Shown: positions 18,390 through 27,156 of the stretch, piece after piece
Layout of the letters: the number at the start of each line of letters is the position of its first letter
Position numbering within the stretch: position 1 is the first letter of the stretch
Assembly (NCBI GenBank): GCA_022841705.1
Contig: JALHQZ010000009.1
Location: 1-64,000 of the forward strand
DNA from: Pirellulales bacterium
GTDB taxonomy: Bacteria; Planctomycetota; Planctomycetia; Pirellulales; Lacipirellulaceae
Direction of reading: 5' to 3'
Length of the DNA: 64,000 bases
Notes under the pieces: generated by a model
What the model was told of the DNA's origin: nothing
Database searches by the model: none
What the model saw: only the letters and a program-made list of their open reading frames with translations
Program-made: the position numbers and the translations under genes

Positions 18390-21300
18390 TTAAAGCCTCC
18401 GCAGGTCAAGCGTGCAGGGATAGAGCGGATGCGGCGGTAAGGTGCGGGGTTCAAACGCGCCGGGCGTGTGGCCGATGTCCGAAAACCGCGCGGCGCGGCG
18501 GCTTTCGGCCTCCAGCGCGTTGACCGGAAAACCGGCCGAGTTCACGCCGCCGGGATGATCGACATAATACCGGCAGCCCCCCAAGGAGCGATGGTTCACC
18601 GGATCGTACAGATCGAACGTGAGCGGCGTGTGAACACCAATCGTCGGATGCAAACAGCTCGGAGGCTGCCACGCGCGGTAGCGTATGCCGGCGACAAACT
18701 GCCCGGGCTGCGAGGTGGCTTGCAATGGCAGCCGGACGCCGTTGCAGAGCACTTCGTGCCGACCTTCGGTGAGGCCCGTGGCAAGCAGCTCCATCCGCTC
18801 GACCGACGAATCGACATAACGCGCCGTGCCGCCGCCGCCCGGTTCTTCGCCCAACACGTACCACGGTTCGAGCGCCGTTCGGAGTTTGAAGTTGACGCCG
18901 CTGTGTTCCACTTCGCCAATCAGGGGGCAGCGGAACTCGAAGTGCGGGGCGAACCAATCGGCGCTCATCGGCAGCCCCGCCGAGTTAAGGTCGGCGAGCA
19001 CCGCGTTGAAGTCCGCCTGCAAGTAATGCGGCAACATGAAGCGGTCATGAATCGCGGTGTTCCAGTGGACCACCGGCTCGCGATACGGCCGATCCCAAAA
19101 CACAGCCACCAGTGAGCGAAGCAAGAGCTGCTGCACCAAGCTCATTCGGCTATGCGGCGGCATCTCGAAGCCGCGGAACTCAACCAGGCCTAGCCGGCCG
19201 TTCGCGCTATCGGGCGAGTAAAGTTTATCGATGCAGAACTCGGCCCGATGCGTGTTACCGGCCAGGTCGACCAGCAAGTTGCGGAACACGCGGTCCACCA
19301 GCCACGGCGGCGTGTTGGCGTACGCCGGGACTTGCTCGAGCGCGATCTCGAGCTCGTACATCGCATCGCGACGGCCTTCGTCGACGCGCGGCGCTTGGCT
19401 GGTCGGCCCGATAAAGAGCCCGCTGAACAGGTACGACAGCGACGGATGGTTGTTCCAGTAGCGCACCAGACTGCCGAGCAAATCGGGCCGACGGAGGAAC
19501 GGACTGTCGGCGGGCGTCGCGCCGCCGAGCACCACGTGATTGCCGCCGCCGGTGCCACTATGGCGACCATCGAGCTGGAACTTCTCCGTACCCAGTCGCG
19601 ATAGACGTGCTTCCTCGTACACACCGGTGGTAACGTTCTTGAGTTCCTCCCAGTTGGCAGCGGGCTGAACGTTCACCTCGATCACGCCGGGATCAGGCGT
19701 CACCTTCAGCACTTGCAAACGGTAATCTACCGGCGGCAAGTAGCCTTCGATCACTACCGGTAGCTCGAGCGCTTCGGCAGTATCTTCGACCGCGGCGACC
19801 AGTTCCAAGTAATCCTCAAGTGTCGCGGTCGGCGGCATAAAAATGTGCAAGCGGCCGTCGCGTGGTTCGATGCAGAGCGCCGTCCGCACGACGTTGTAAG
19901 AAACCAAGTCGGGCGGCGTGTGCAGTTCTTCGTGCTCGGCCAGAATCTGTTCGTAGCGCTGCCCGCGATGCTGCTGGGCGATTGTGGGCCCCGTCGCGGT
20001 GAACGTCTCACGTACTTGCTGGCGGATGCGCTGGTATTCCGGCAACCGCGGCCGGCGGGCGAGTGGATCGCGTGGGTAGAGCCGTGTCAAATCATTCCGT
20101 CCTGCGGTTGGCAACCCGCCAAGTGGCAGACGCAGACCGATGGGCGAATCGCCGGGGATCAGCACCAGCCGATCCGCGCGATACGGCCAAGGTCCGCTTG
20201 TCCACTTCGCGCGGGCCTGCCACCATGCTTTGGTGAGCGGCAACACGTAGCCCACCGGCGTTTGGATGCCACGCTGCAGAGCGCGGGCCAAACGGCGGCG
20301 GTCTTCATCGGCGTCCAGTTTGTAATCGCTCGGCTGCACATCGAAAGGCAGCTGCTGTTCGATGGACAACAGATGCAACGCATCTTCATACGCCGGGCAT
20401 ACGAAGCGGTCGTCAACTTCCATTCGGCGGCAGAGCTCGCCGAGGAACTCGGTGGCGCGGTCGAGATTGCCGCCGCAGCTGACACCGGCGTCGGCCAGTA
20501 GCTGGGGATTGCTCCACACCGGTTCGCCATCGGTCCGCCACAAGCAGCTGTACGCCCACCGCGGCAGTGACTCGCCGGGATACCATTTGCCTTGGCCGAA
20601 GTGCAACAGTGCGCCGGGCGCAAAGCGATTCCGCAAGCGCCGAATGAGCGTGTCGCTGAGCTGCTGCTTCATCGGGCCGACCGCGGCGGTGTTCCACTCG
20701 GCGCCCTCTTGGTCGTCGATGGAGACGAACGTCGGCTCGCCCCCCATCGTCAGTCGCACATCGCGACTTGAGAGCAATTGATCGACCTGTTTGCCACAAG
20801 CATCAATCGCGTCCCACTGGGCATCGCTGTACGGCTTAGTCACACGCGGGTCTTCATGCACCCGGGTGACCTTCATTTGAAAATCGAACTCGACCTCGCA
20901 CGGTTCGACCCCGCCGGAAATCGGTGCGGCCGACTGTGGCATCGGCGTCGCCGCGAGCGGAATGTGCCCTTCGCCGGCAAGGAGTCCCGACGTGGGATCG
21001 AGCCCGACCCAGCCAGCTCCAGGCAGATACACTTCGGTCCACGCATGCAGGTCTGTGAAATCGACCTCCGTGCCCGATGGCCCATCAAGCGATTTTTGAT
21101 CGGGGGCGAGCTGAATCAAATAGCCCGAGACGAATCGGCTCGCCAGCCCCAGGCGCCGGAGTACTTGTGCCAGCAGCCACGCCGAATCGCGGCACGATCC
21201 GCTGCGCTTGGTGAGCGTTTCTGCTGGCGTTTGCACGCCCGGTTCGAGCCGAATGAGGTAACTGATGTCTTGTTGCAGGCGGCGGTTGAGATCGACCAGA

Positions 21301-21731
21301 AAATCAATCGTCTTCCGCGGATGCGTGGCGAGCGTAGCGACGTACTCCGCGAGCAGCGGCGAGTCGTCCACCACCTTGCGGTACGGCGACAGATCGTGCG
21401 CGAGGTCCGGATCATATCCAAACGGATACTCGTTAGCATGGTCCTCAATAAAGAACTCGAATGGATTGATGACGGTCATCTCCGCCACCAAATCAACAGT
21501 TACCCGAAACAGTTCGGCTGGCTTGTGAAACACCAGCCGCGCTAGGAAGTTTCCGTACGGATCGTTCTGCCAGTTGATGAAGTGCTGCTCCGGTTCGACG
21601 CGCAGCGAATAACTCAGCACGGGGGTTCGACAGTGCGCGGCGGGCCGCAGTCGCACGACTTGCGGCCCAAGCGTGACGGGCCGCTCGTAGCGATAGGAAG
21701 TTTGATGATGCAGCGCAACGCGAAGCGGCAT
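18390..21731 (-). CDS. Large transglutaminase-like protein with DUF2126
   Basis: About 1113 residues; ATG 21731 (MPLRVALHHQTSYRY) preferred to a TTG five codons upstream. Residues 1-260 are a transglutaminase-like module with triad C180 (GSCRDSAW), H229 (DLHAW) and D245 (GLDPTSG). The remaining 850 residues are DUF2126, including VRLTMGGEPTFVSIDD, GWWQA-like KAWWQARAKWTSGPWPYR and GTGGGNHVVLGG. The DUF2126 part resembles a carboxylate-amine ligase-like catalytic domain by published comparative analyses, so one chain may both form and break amide bonds. Central gene of the cluster, with spacers of 45 and 62 bp. Cytoplasmic; substrate unknown. Confidence 0.93.
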   Translation of the reverse strand: MPLRVALHHQTSYRYERPVTLGPQVVRLRPAAHCRTPVLSYSLRVEPEQHFINWQNDPYGNFLARLVFHKPAELFRVTVDLVAEMTVINPFEFFIEDHANEYPFGYDPDLAHDLSPYRKVVDDSPLLAEYVATLATHPRKTIDFLVDLNRRLQQDISYLIRLEPGVQTPAETLTKRSGSCRDSAWLLAQVLRRLGLASRFVSGYLIQLAPDQKSLDGPSGTEVDFTDLHAWTEVYLPGAGWVGLDPTSGLLAGEGHIPLAATPMPQSAAPISGGVEPCEVEFDFQMKVTRVHEDPRVTKPYSDAQWDAIDACGKQVDQLLSSRDVRLTMGGEPTFVSIDDQEGAEWNTAAVGPMKQQLSDTLIRRLRNRFAPGALLHFGQGKWYPGESLPRWAYSCLWRTDGEPVWSNPQLLADAGVSCGGNLDRATEFLGELCRRMEVDDRFVCPAYEDALHLLSIEQQLPFDVQPSDYKLDADEDRRRLARALQRGIQTPVGYVLPLTKAWWQARAKWTSGPWPYRADRLVLIPGDSPIGLRLPLGGLPTAGRNDLTRLYPRDPLARRPRLPEYQRIRQQVRETFTATGPTIAQQHRGQRYEQILAEHEELHTPPDLVSYNVVRTALCIEPRDGRLHIFMPPTATLEDYLELVAAVEDTAEALELPVVIEGYLPPVDYRLQVLKVTPDPGVIEVNVQPAANWEELKNVTTGVYEEARLSRLGTEKFQLDGRHSGTGGGNHVVLGGATPADSPFLRRPDLLGSLVRYWNNHPSLSYLFSGLFIGPTSQAPRVDEGRRDAMYELEIALEQVPAYANTPPWLVDRVFRNLLVDLAGNTHRAEFCIDKLYSPDSANGRLGLVEFRGFEMPPHSRMSLVQQLLLRSLVAVFWDRPYREPVVHWNTAIHDRFMLPHYLQADFNAVLADLNSAGLPMSADWFAPHFEFRCPLIGEVEHSGVNFKLRTALEPWYVLGEEPGGGGTARYVDSSVERMELLATGLTEGRHEVLCNGVRLPLQATSQPGQFVAGIRYRAWQPPSCLHPTIGVHTPLTFDLYDPVNHRSLGGCRYYVDHPGGVNSAGFPVNALEAESRRAARFSDIGHTPGAFEPRTLPPHPLYPCTLDLRRL

Positions 21732-21776
21732 GTTGAAATGTGGCAAAAGGTGTCGGATCGATTGAGGTGAGAAATC

Positions 21777-22730
21777 TCACGCTTCGGGCTGGAAGAAAAT
21801 CTTGCTCACTTCGCCGCCAATTTCATTGATCTGCTGTTGGAAACTATCCACGAACTCATGCAGGCCATTGTTCACGATGTCGTCGATGTTGGCGTAATTC
21901 ATCCGGGAGTTGAGCATTCCCATCTGTTGCTCCGCGCTGTTCGAGAACATGCCGGGCGCCGTGCCCGTGAGCGCCCGCAGGCATTCTTCACCCAGCGAAA
22001 CACAGAACCGCATCGAGCGCGGAAAGTCGCGGTCCAGGACCAGGAACTCCGCGACTTGTTTGGGTTCAATCTTGCCAAACCGCTTGCGGTACATGTGCAG
22101 CGCGCTGGTTGATTCCAACAGCGCCGACCATTGGACGATGTCGAGCGTTGAGCCTACCAGCGACAAATCGGGCAGAAGCGTGAAATACTTCACATCGAGG
22201 ATGCGCGATGTTTTGTCGGCGCGCTCCAGCACCCGCCCAAGCATCGCGAAGTTCCACGCCTCACCGTGCGACATGGTGGCGACCACCACGCCGACAATGG
22301 TGTGACTGGAACGCTTGACCCGCTCCAGGAAGCGGTGCGGATTTTCGACAATCGTCCCCGCCGCCACGCGCGCTTCCGTGACCCGCAGATAAAACCGGTT
22401 GATCGCTTCCCACAGCGCCGTGCTCAGCTCTCCGCGGATCGAGCGGGCATTTTCGCGGGCCGAACGAACGCAGGAAAAAATCGAGTTGGGGTTCTGCTCG
22501 TCGAAAATCGCGAAGTGCAGCACGCGCTGCTGTGAAAAGTCATCGCCAAACCGCTCGCGAAACGCGGCTTCGTCGCCACTGGCATAAATCAGCGGCGCCC
22601 ACTGCGCATCGCGAATCGCCCGGCCGCCGAGCGAAGACATCTGGCTCACATCGATAAACCGCGCAATATTCTCCGCCCGCTCAATGTAGCGGCTCAGCCA
22701 GTAAATCGAATCCGCGACGCGACAGATCAT
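21777..22730 (-). CDS. Stand-alone alpha-E domain protein (DUF403)
   Basis: 317 residues, all helical by composition, beginning ICRVADSIYWLSRYIERAEN, the hallmark of alpha-E proteins. The matching start of the alpha-E half in the fused protein (SRVADNLFWLGQAIERSD) shows the two are paralogous modules. It carries conserved polar residues in RVLERADKTSRILDVKYF. Function is not established; it always travels with circularly permuted ATP-grasps and transglutaminase-like enzymes. The spacer to the ATP-grasp gene upstream is 163 bp and contains an inverted repeat; the spacer to the DUF2126 gene is 45 bp. Confidence 0.93.
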   Translation of the reverse strand: MICRVADSIYWLSRYIERAENIARFIDVSQMSSLGGRAIRDAQWAPLIYASGDEAAFRERFGDDFSQQRVLHFAIFDEQNPNSIFSCVRSARENARSIRGELSTALWEAINRFYLRVTEARVAAGTIVENPHRFLERVKRSSHTIVGVVVATMSHGEAWNFAMLGRVLERADKTSRILDVKYFTLLPDLSLVGSTLDIVQWSALLESTSALHMYRKRFGKIEPKQVAEFLVLDRDFPRSMRFCVSLGEECLRALTGTAPGMFSNSAEQQMGMLNSRMNYANIDDIVNNGLHEFVDSFQQQINEIGGEVSKIFFQPEA

Positions 22731-22732
22731 AA

Positions 22733-22877
22733 GGAGTTCGGAATGCGGAATGCGGTATGCGGAATCATGAATGCGCAGGTGCTGGTTGGTAGCAGTGATT
22801 TGGAAACAATGGATTCGAGTATTTGATCGTTATGCAGGCGGTGATTGCACTCTCGCAGATTCCGCATTCCGCACTCC
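22733..22877. repeat. Inverted repeat of GGAATGCGGAAT type within the amidoligase cluster
   Basis: GGAGTTCGGAATGCGGAAT (22733-22751) is complementary to 22859-22877 with one mismatch, and GCGGAAT/GCGGTAT units are repeated in tandem beside both arms. It occupies the ATP-grasp to alpha-E spacer, so the transcript could form a 19-bp stem there and alter the relative expression of the genes before and after it. Confidence 0.75.
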
Positions 22878-22893
22878 GACTTCCGCATCCCGT

Positions 22894-24402
22894 TTATCCA
22901 TCAATCACCCACGTATCCTTACTCCCGCCGCCTTGCGAGGAGTTGACGATCATCGAGCCTTCCACCAGCGCCACACGGGTCAGTCCGCCGGGGAGGACGA
23001 AGATGTCGCTCCCGTACAGGATAAACGGGCGCAGGTCGACGTGTCGCGGAGCCAAATGACCGTTGACCACCGTCGGCACGGTGGACAGCGTCAAAAACGG
23101 TTGGGCGACATAATTGCGCGGATCGCTACGAATGCTTTCGGCGCACTTGGCGAGCTCTGCTTTCGAGGCTCGCGGGCCGAGGGTAATGCCGTAACCGCCC
23201 GAGGCGTTGGTTGGTTTCACCACCAGTTCCGGCAGGTGCGCGAGAACGTAATCGAGTTGGTCCCCTTCGCCGCACAAGTAGGTCGGCACGTTGGCGAGAA
23301 TGGCGTCCTCCTCAAGATAGTATTTGATAATCTTCGGGACGTACGCGTACACCGCCTTATCGTCGGCGATTCCCGCGCCCGGAGCGTTGGCAAGTGTCAC
23401 TCCGCCGTTGCGATAGACTTCCATCAGGCCCGGCACGCCGAGCACGGAGTCAGGCCGGAAACATTCGGGGTCCAAGAAGTCATCATCGATGCGGCGGTAG
23501 ATCACATCCACTCGTTCGGGTCCTTGGGTTGTTTTAACCCAGACGCGGCCATCTTTCACCACTAAATCCGTCGCCAGGACCAAGTCGATCCCCATATGCT
23601 GCGCGAGAAACGTGTGCTCGAAGTAGGCCGAGTTGAAGACGCCCGGCGTGAGGAGCACCACCTTCGGCGCCGCGACATCGGCGGGAGCCGTTTGCGTGAG
23701 GGTGCTAAGGAGCCGCTCCGGATAATCTTCGATTGCCGCGATCGAAGCGCCTTGGAACACCTCGGGCAGCACGCGCTTCATCAGCTCGCGATTCTCGATG
23801 ACGTAGGACACGCCAGAAGGGCAGCGCAGGTTGTCTTCCAAAACATAGACTTCGCCATCGTTGTGCCGCACCAAATCGGTGCCGACGATGTGGGTCCAAA
23901 CGCCGCCGGGCGGCTTGAGTCCTTCACATTGCGGCCGGTAGGAGTCGGCCGACATGATCAGCTCGCGCGGCACGGTGCCGTCGTTGAGAATGTGCTTGGG
24001 GCCATAAACATCGTCGAGAAACAAGTTCAACGCACGAATGCGCTGCTTGAGACCCGCCTCGATGCGGTTCCATTCATCCCGCAAGATGGGCCGCGGCACA
24101 ATGTCGAAAGGCCAAACTTTTTCAGCCCCATCGCCGTGGCCATAGACAGCAAAGGTGACGCCGCGCTCGCGCAGTTCCTCTTCGGCGGCTTTCTGTCGTT
24201 TCGAGAGTTCTTCGTCGGGAATGGCGCCGAAACTGCGGGCCAAGAGGGGATGCCGGGTTTCGCTTTCAACGAGCCGCAATTCGTCGTACGCGACAACTCC
24301 GCAGGCGACCTGCACTGGCCCCCCGGCGACCTGGCTCTGAACCTGGGAGGGAATGGGCGTCTGCGCGCCTTGAATTTGCGATTGCGTCTGTGTCGATTCC
24401 AT
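22894..24402 (-). CDS. Circularly permuted type 2 ATP-grasp protein (DUF404/DUF407)
   Basis: About 502 residues from the ATG at 24402, which has AGGCGGTG shortly upstream; the frame is open further upstream but that part has no family similarity. A Gln/Ser-rich start (about 40 residues) precedes the enzyme. Diagnostic blocks are EDNLRCPSGVSYVIENR, YRRIDDDFLDPECFRPDS, GVTLANAPGAGIADDKAVY and KPTNASGGYGI, the last matching the nucleotide-binding loop of ATP-grasp ligases. Predicted to activate a carboxylate with ATP and couple it to an amine, acting with the alpha-E protein and the DUF2126/transglutaminase protein encoded next. First gene of the cluster. Confidence 0.93.
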   Translation of the reverse strand: MESTQTQSQIQGAQTPIPSQVQSQVAGGPVQVACGVVAYDELRLVESETRHPLLARSFGAIPDEELSKRQKAAEEELRERGVTFAVYGHGDGAEKVWPFDIVPRPILRDEWNRIEAGLKQRIRALNLFLDDVYGPKHILNDGTVPRELIMSADSYRPQCEGLKPPGGVWTHIVGTDLVRHNDGEVYVLEDNLRCPSGVSYVIENRELMKRVLPEVFQGASIAAIEDYPERLLSTLTQTAPADVAAPKVVLLTPGVFNSAYFEHTFLAQHMGIDLVLATDLVVKDGRVWVKTTQGPERVDVIYRRIDDDFLDPECFRPDSVLGVPGLMEVYRNGGVTLANAPGAGIADDKAVYAYVPKIIKYYLEEDAILANVPTYLCGEGDQLDYVLAHLPELVVKPTNASGGYGITLGPRASKAELAKCAESIRSDPRNYVAQPFLTLSTVPTVVNGHLAPRHVDLRPFILYGSDIFVLPGGLTRVALVEGSMIVNSSQGGGSKDTWVIDG

Positions 24403-24505
24403 AGCACCGCCTAGCGAAAAGCTGTCCTGCGGCGACCGTCTACGCCGCACGAACCCTGCTAGCAGAGCAAGTTGCGTTCCATTCCAGGATTCGGAAAACA
24501 TCCCC

Positions 24506-24533
24506 AGAATACGCTTTATTTCCACGGAGACAA
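24506..24533 (-). promoter_or_regulatory. Candidate promoter of the ATP-grasp/alpha-E/transglutaminase cluster
   Basis: TTGTCT (24528-24533) and TATTCT (24506-24511) on the minus strand are 16 bp apart, giving a leader of about 100 nt before the first ATP-grasp gene. The match is moderate and unsupported by other data. Confidence 0.35.
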
Positions 24534-24652
24534 CCCGGATTGCCCAAATTGCAGTCTTACCTCTGCCTAGAAACGGGGCGAGCCAAGGCCGTTCGGAAGG
24601 CTTTCTGTTGACCGAATTCGGCCAGGCTTGTAGTCTCCGGCCGCTTGCGCGG

Positions 24653-24744
24653 TGTGGCACTGTCCGGCTTGCGCGGCAATGTGAACCGGCCGGATCAAAA
24701 AAGCTCGGCGGCGCACACTACCGGACCAGCCCGACAGTGGCACA
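24653..24744. repeat. Inverted repeat between divergent genes
   Basis: TGTGGCACTGTCCGGCT (24653-24669) and AGCCCGACAGTGGCACA (24728-24744) are complementary at 15 of 17 positions. It lies in the divergent space between the amidoligase cluster and the barrel protein gene, ending about 30 bp before the latter's start. The arms recall, but do not equal, the GGTGGCACTGACTTTCGG arms of the larger elements. Confidence 0.6.
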
Positions 24745-24777
24745 CAACTTAATCTCGCTCCTCAAAATCCTCGCCGT

Positions 24778-25641
24778 TTGAACATTCGCCGCTCATCGCT
24801 GCTTGCGCTACTACTCATTCTGGGAGTCTCGCGCTGCGCGCTTGCGCAGACATTGAGCGCTCCGCCATCGGCGCCGTTTGATGCGCCGCCATCAAATCAA
24901 GCCCTTGCGCCGGCCGACCAATTTGCACCTGCTTGTGATAGCTGCGGCGATGAAGTCGGCAGCGGCATTTGGAACGAATCCGCGGGCTTCGGCACGCCAT
25001 GGTTCATCGATCAGTGGAAGAATATTCGCTCGTCGAAAACGCACGGCCGCGCGATGGGGTTTGGCGAGCCGCTGCGCGGCACCAGTTGGCTCAATCGCCC
25101 CTACTGGGTCTCGCTGGACGTTGGCGCGCTGGTGATGGCAAACTCGCCCGCCGCCAACGTGCGCGAGAATAACGACTTGTTCGCCGCGATTGGCGTCGGT
25201 TGGGATTGGGATCACTACTGGGGCACACAGGTGCGCGTTGGCTGGGCTACGCCATCGCTCGAAAACACCGCGCTCGCCGCCAACGCGGGGCCGAATGACA
25301 CGCTGACCATCGCCGACGCTTCGCTCCTCTACTACCCGTGGGGCGACTCCCGCGTGCGGCCGTACTGGCGCGTCGGCCTCGGCATCACCGACATCGAGTA
25401 CCCGTTGGCCGACGGCACGCACCGCAACGACAATTTGCTCACCACGCCGCTCGGCTTTGGCGTGAAATACCAAGCCCGCCGCTGGCTCATCTGGCGAGCC
25501 GAAGTGATCGACAACTTAGCCTGGGGCGAAAACGGCACGAGCACGTTGAATAATTTCACGTTCACACTCGGCGCCGAATGGCGCTTCGGCGGCCGGCCAA
25601 CAGGTTCGTACGCGTGGCATCAACGCGGGCATCATTGGTAG
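24778..25641 (+). CDS. Outer-membrane beta-barrel protein
   Basis: 287 residues starting at TTG, because the signal peptide (NIRRSSLLALLLILGVSRCALAQ) begins immediately after it and there is no in-frame ATG or GTG nearby upstream. After the cleavage site near ALAQ-T there is a Pro/Ala-rich stretch and then alternating hydrophobic-aromatic strands: PYWVSLDVGALVMA, FAAIGVGWDWDHYWGTQVRVGWA, ADASLLYYPW, RPYWRVGLGITDIEYP, TTPLGFGVKYQARRWLIWRAEVIDNLAWG and FTFTLGAEWRFGG. This pattern fits a small eight-stranded barrel of the OmpA/OmpW-like type. No enzyme motif is evident. Divergent from the amidoligase cluster and close to hemG, with no clear functional link. Confidence 0.8.
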   Translation: MNIRRSSLLALLLILGVSRCALAQTLSAPPSAPFDAPPSNQALAPADQFAPACDSCGDEVGSGIWNESAGFGTPWFIDQWKNIRSSKTHGRAMGFGEPLRGTSWLNRPYWVSLDVGALVMANSPAANVRENNDLFAAIGVGWDWDHYWGTQVRVGWATPSLENTALAANAGPNDTLTIADASLLYYPWGDSRVRPYWRVGLGITDIEYPLADGTHRNDNLLTTPLGFGVKYQARRWLIWRAEVIDNLAWGENGTSTLNNFTFTLGAEWRFGGRPTGSYAWHQRGHHW

Positions 25642-25709
25642 GAAAGGGGCTAGGGGCTAAGTGGCAGGGGCAAGTAAGATAGGGTTTCCCTCTCAATTTG
25701 CTTTAAGCC

Positions 25710-27140
25710 GTGTCGAATCCGACAACCCCACCCTCGTTCCAATCGCTTCCCATCGCCATCATCGGTGGCGGTATCACGGGGCTCGCGGCTGCGCAGCGGT
25801 TGCATTCAAGGGGCAAGGCATTTCGGCTCTTCGAAGCGGCGCCGCGGCTTGGCGGAGTGCTGGAAACGGTCGAGCGTGATGACTATCTCGTCGAGCGCAG
25901 CGCGGATAATTTTCTGATCAAAACTCCGCATGCCCGCGCGCTGTGCGAAGAGTTGGGCCTCGGCGATCAGCTCGTGCCGACGAATGCTGATCGTCGCGGG
26001 GCGATGGTGGTGTGCCGCGGCCGATTACTGCCAGTGCCGGAGGGTTTCGTCCTCGCGGCGCCGCAGCGTCTTGTCCCGATCATCACATCATCCGTGCTCA
26101 GCGTGCCTGGACGATTGCGGCTAGCGTGTGAACCCTTCATCAAACAGCGCACTTCCACGGATGATGAAAGCGTGGCGGACTTCGCGCGGCGGCGATTAGG
26201 GCGCGAAGCCTACGAGCGGTTGGTGCAGCCGCTGATCGGTGGCATTTATGCGGGGGATGCGGAGCGGCTGAGCATGCTCGCCACAACGTCGCAGTTTGTC
26301 GAACAAGAACGCGAGTTCGGCAGTTTGTGGCGCGCGGCGCGGAAGAAACAATTGGCCGAACAGCGCGAACGTGGAGCCCGGTATAGCGCATTCATGGCGC
26401 CGCGCGGTGGCATGAAACAGTTGATCGAGCGATTGATTGCGACTCTGCCGCGTGAAGCGATGCGGGTTGGCGTCGCCGTGCAAGCGATCGAGCGTGGCCC
26501 GCAGCACTGGCGACTGCGCGGGACGAACGGCGGTTCGCTCGGCGAGTTCGATGCCGTGATTGTCACCACGCCCGCCTATCACGCGGCGGAGCTGGTCGCG
26601 AAAGTCGATGCGCTGCTCGCTCGGGAATTGTGCGGGATCGAATACTCGGGAACTTCGGTTGTCTGCCTGGGGCTACACGAATCGCAACTCAAACGGCCGG
26701 TGAGCGCTTTCGGCATCGTGGCGCCCGCGATGGAACGGCGCGAAGCGATTGCGATCAGCTTTGGGAGCTACAAGTATCCAGGGCGCGCCCCCGAAGGCGA
26801 ACTGCTCGTGCGGGTCTTTATCGGCGGCGCACTACAACCGCAACTCGCCGAGCGTGACGACGCGGAACTGCTCGCCATCGCTCAGCGTGAACTGTCGCAG
26901 CTCGTCGGCCTCGCCGGCGAACCGCGCGTGATGGAGATCGCGCGCTGGCCGCAGCGCATGCCGCAGTACAATGTGGGGCACCTCCACCGCATCGCCCGGA
27001 TTGAAGCGCGCGTAGCGGCGCACCCTGGGTTGCAACTCGCCGGCGCCGCGTATCGAGGCGTCGGCATACCGCAGTGCATCGCCGATGGCCAGCGCGCCGC
27101 GGAGGCGTGTAACGACAGCGCTCCGCGGCGTGCGCCCTAG
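25710..27140 (+). CDS. hemG: Protoporphyrinogen oxidase (oxygen-dependent, HemY type)
   Basis: Oxidises protoporphyrinogen IX, or coproporphyrinogen III in the coproporphyrin branch, late in haem synthesis. 476 residues. The FAD-binding motif is IAIIGGGITGLAAAQRL, followed by LFEAAPRLGGVLETV and, typical of this family, RSADNFLIKTPHARALCEELGLGDQLV. The C-terminal FAD segment reads GLQLAGAAYRGVGIPQCIADG. The start is GTG at 25710; no better start is visible upstream. The symbol follows the common annotation hemG; the fold is the HemY type, not the flavodoxin-like HemG of E. coli. No other haem genes are in the window. Confidence 0.93.
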   Translation: MSNPTTPPSFQSLPIAIIGGGITGLAAAQRLHSRGKAFRLFEAAPRLGGVLETVERDDYLVERSADNFLIKTPHARALCEELGLGDQLVPTNADRRGAMVVCRGRLLPVPEGFVLAAPQRLVPIITSSVLSVPGRLRLACEPFIKQRTSTDDESVADFARRRLGREAYERLVQPLIGGIYAGDAERLSMLATTSQFVEQEREFGSLWRAARKKQLAEQRERGARYSAFMAPRGGMKQLIERLIATLPREAMRVGVAVQAIERGPQHWRLRGTNGGSLGEFDAVIVTTPAYHAAELVAKVDALLARELCGIEYSGTSVVCLGLHESQLKRPVSAFGIVAPAMERREAIAISFGSYKYPGRAPEGELLVRVFIGGALQPQLAERDDAELLAIAQRELSQLVGLAGEPRVMEIARWPQRMPQYNVGHLHRIARIEARVAAHPGLQLAGAAYRGVGIPQCIADGQRAAEACNDSAPRRAP

Positions 27141-27156
27141 GCTAACGGCGGAACGA

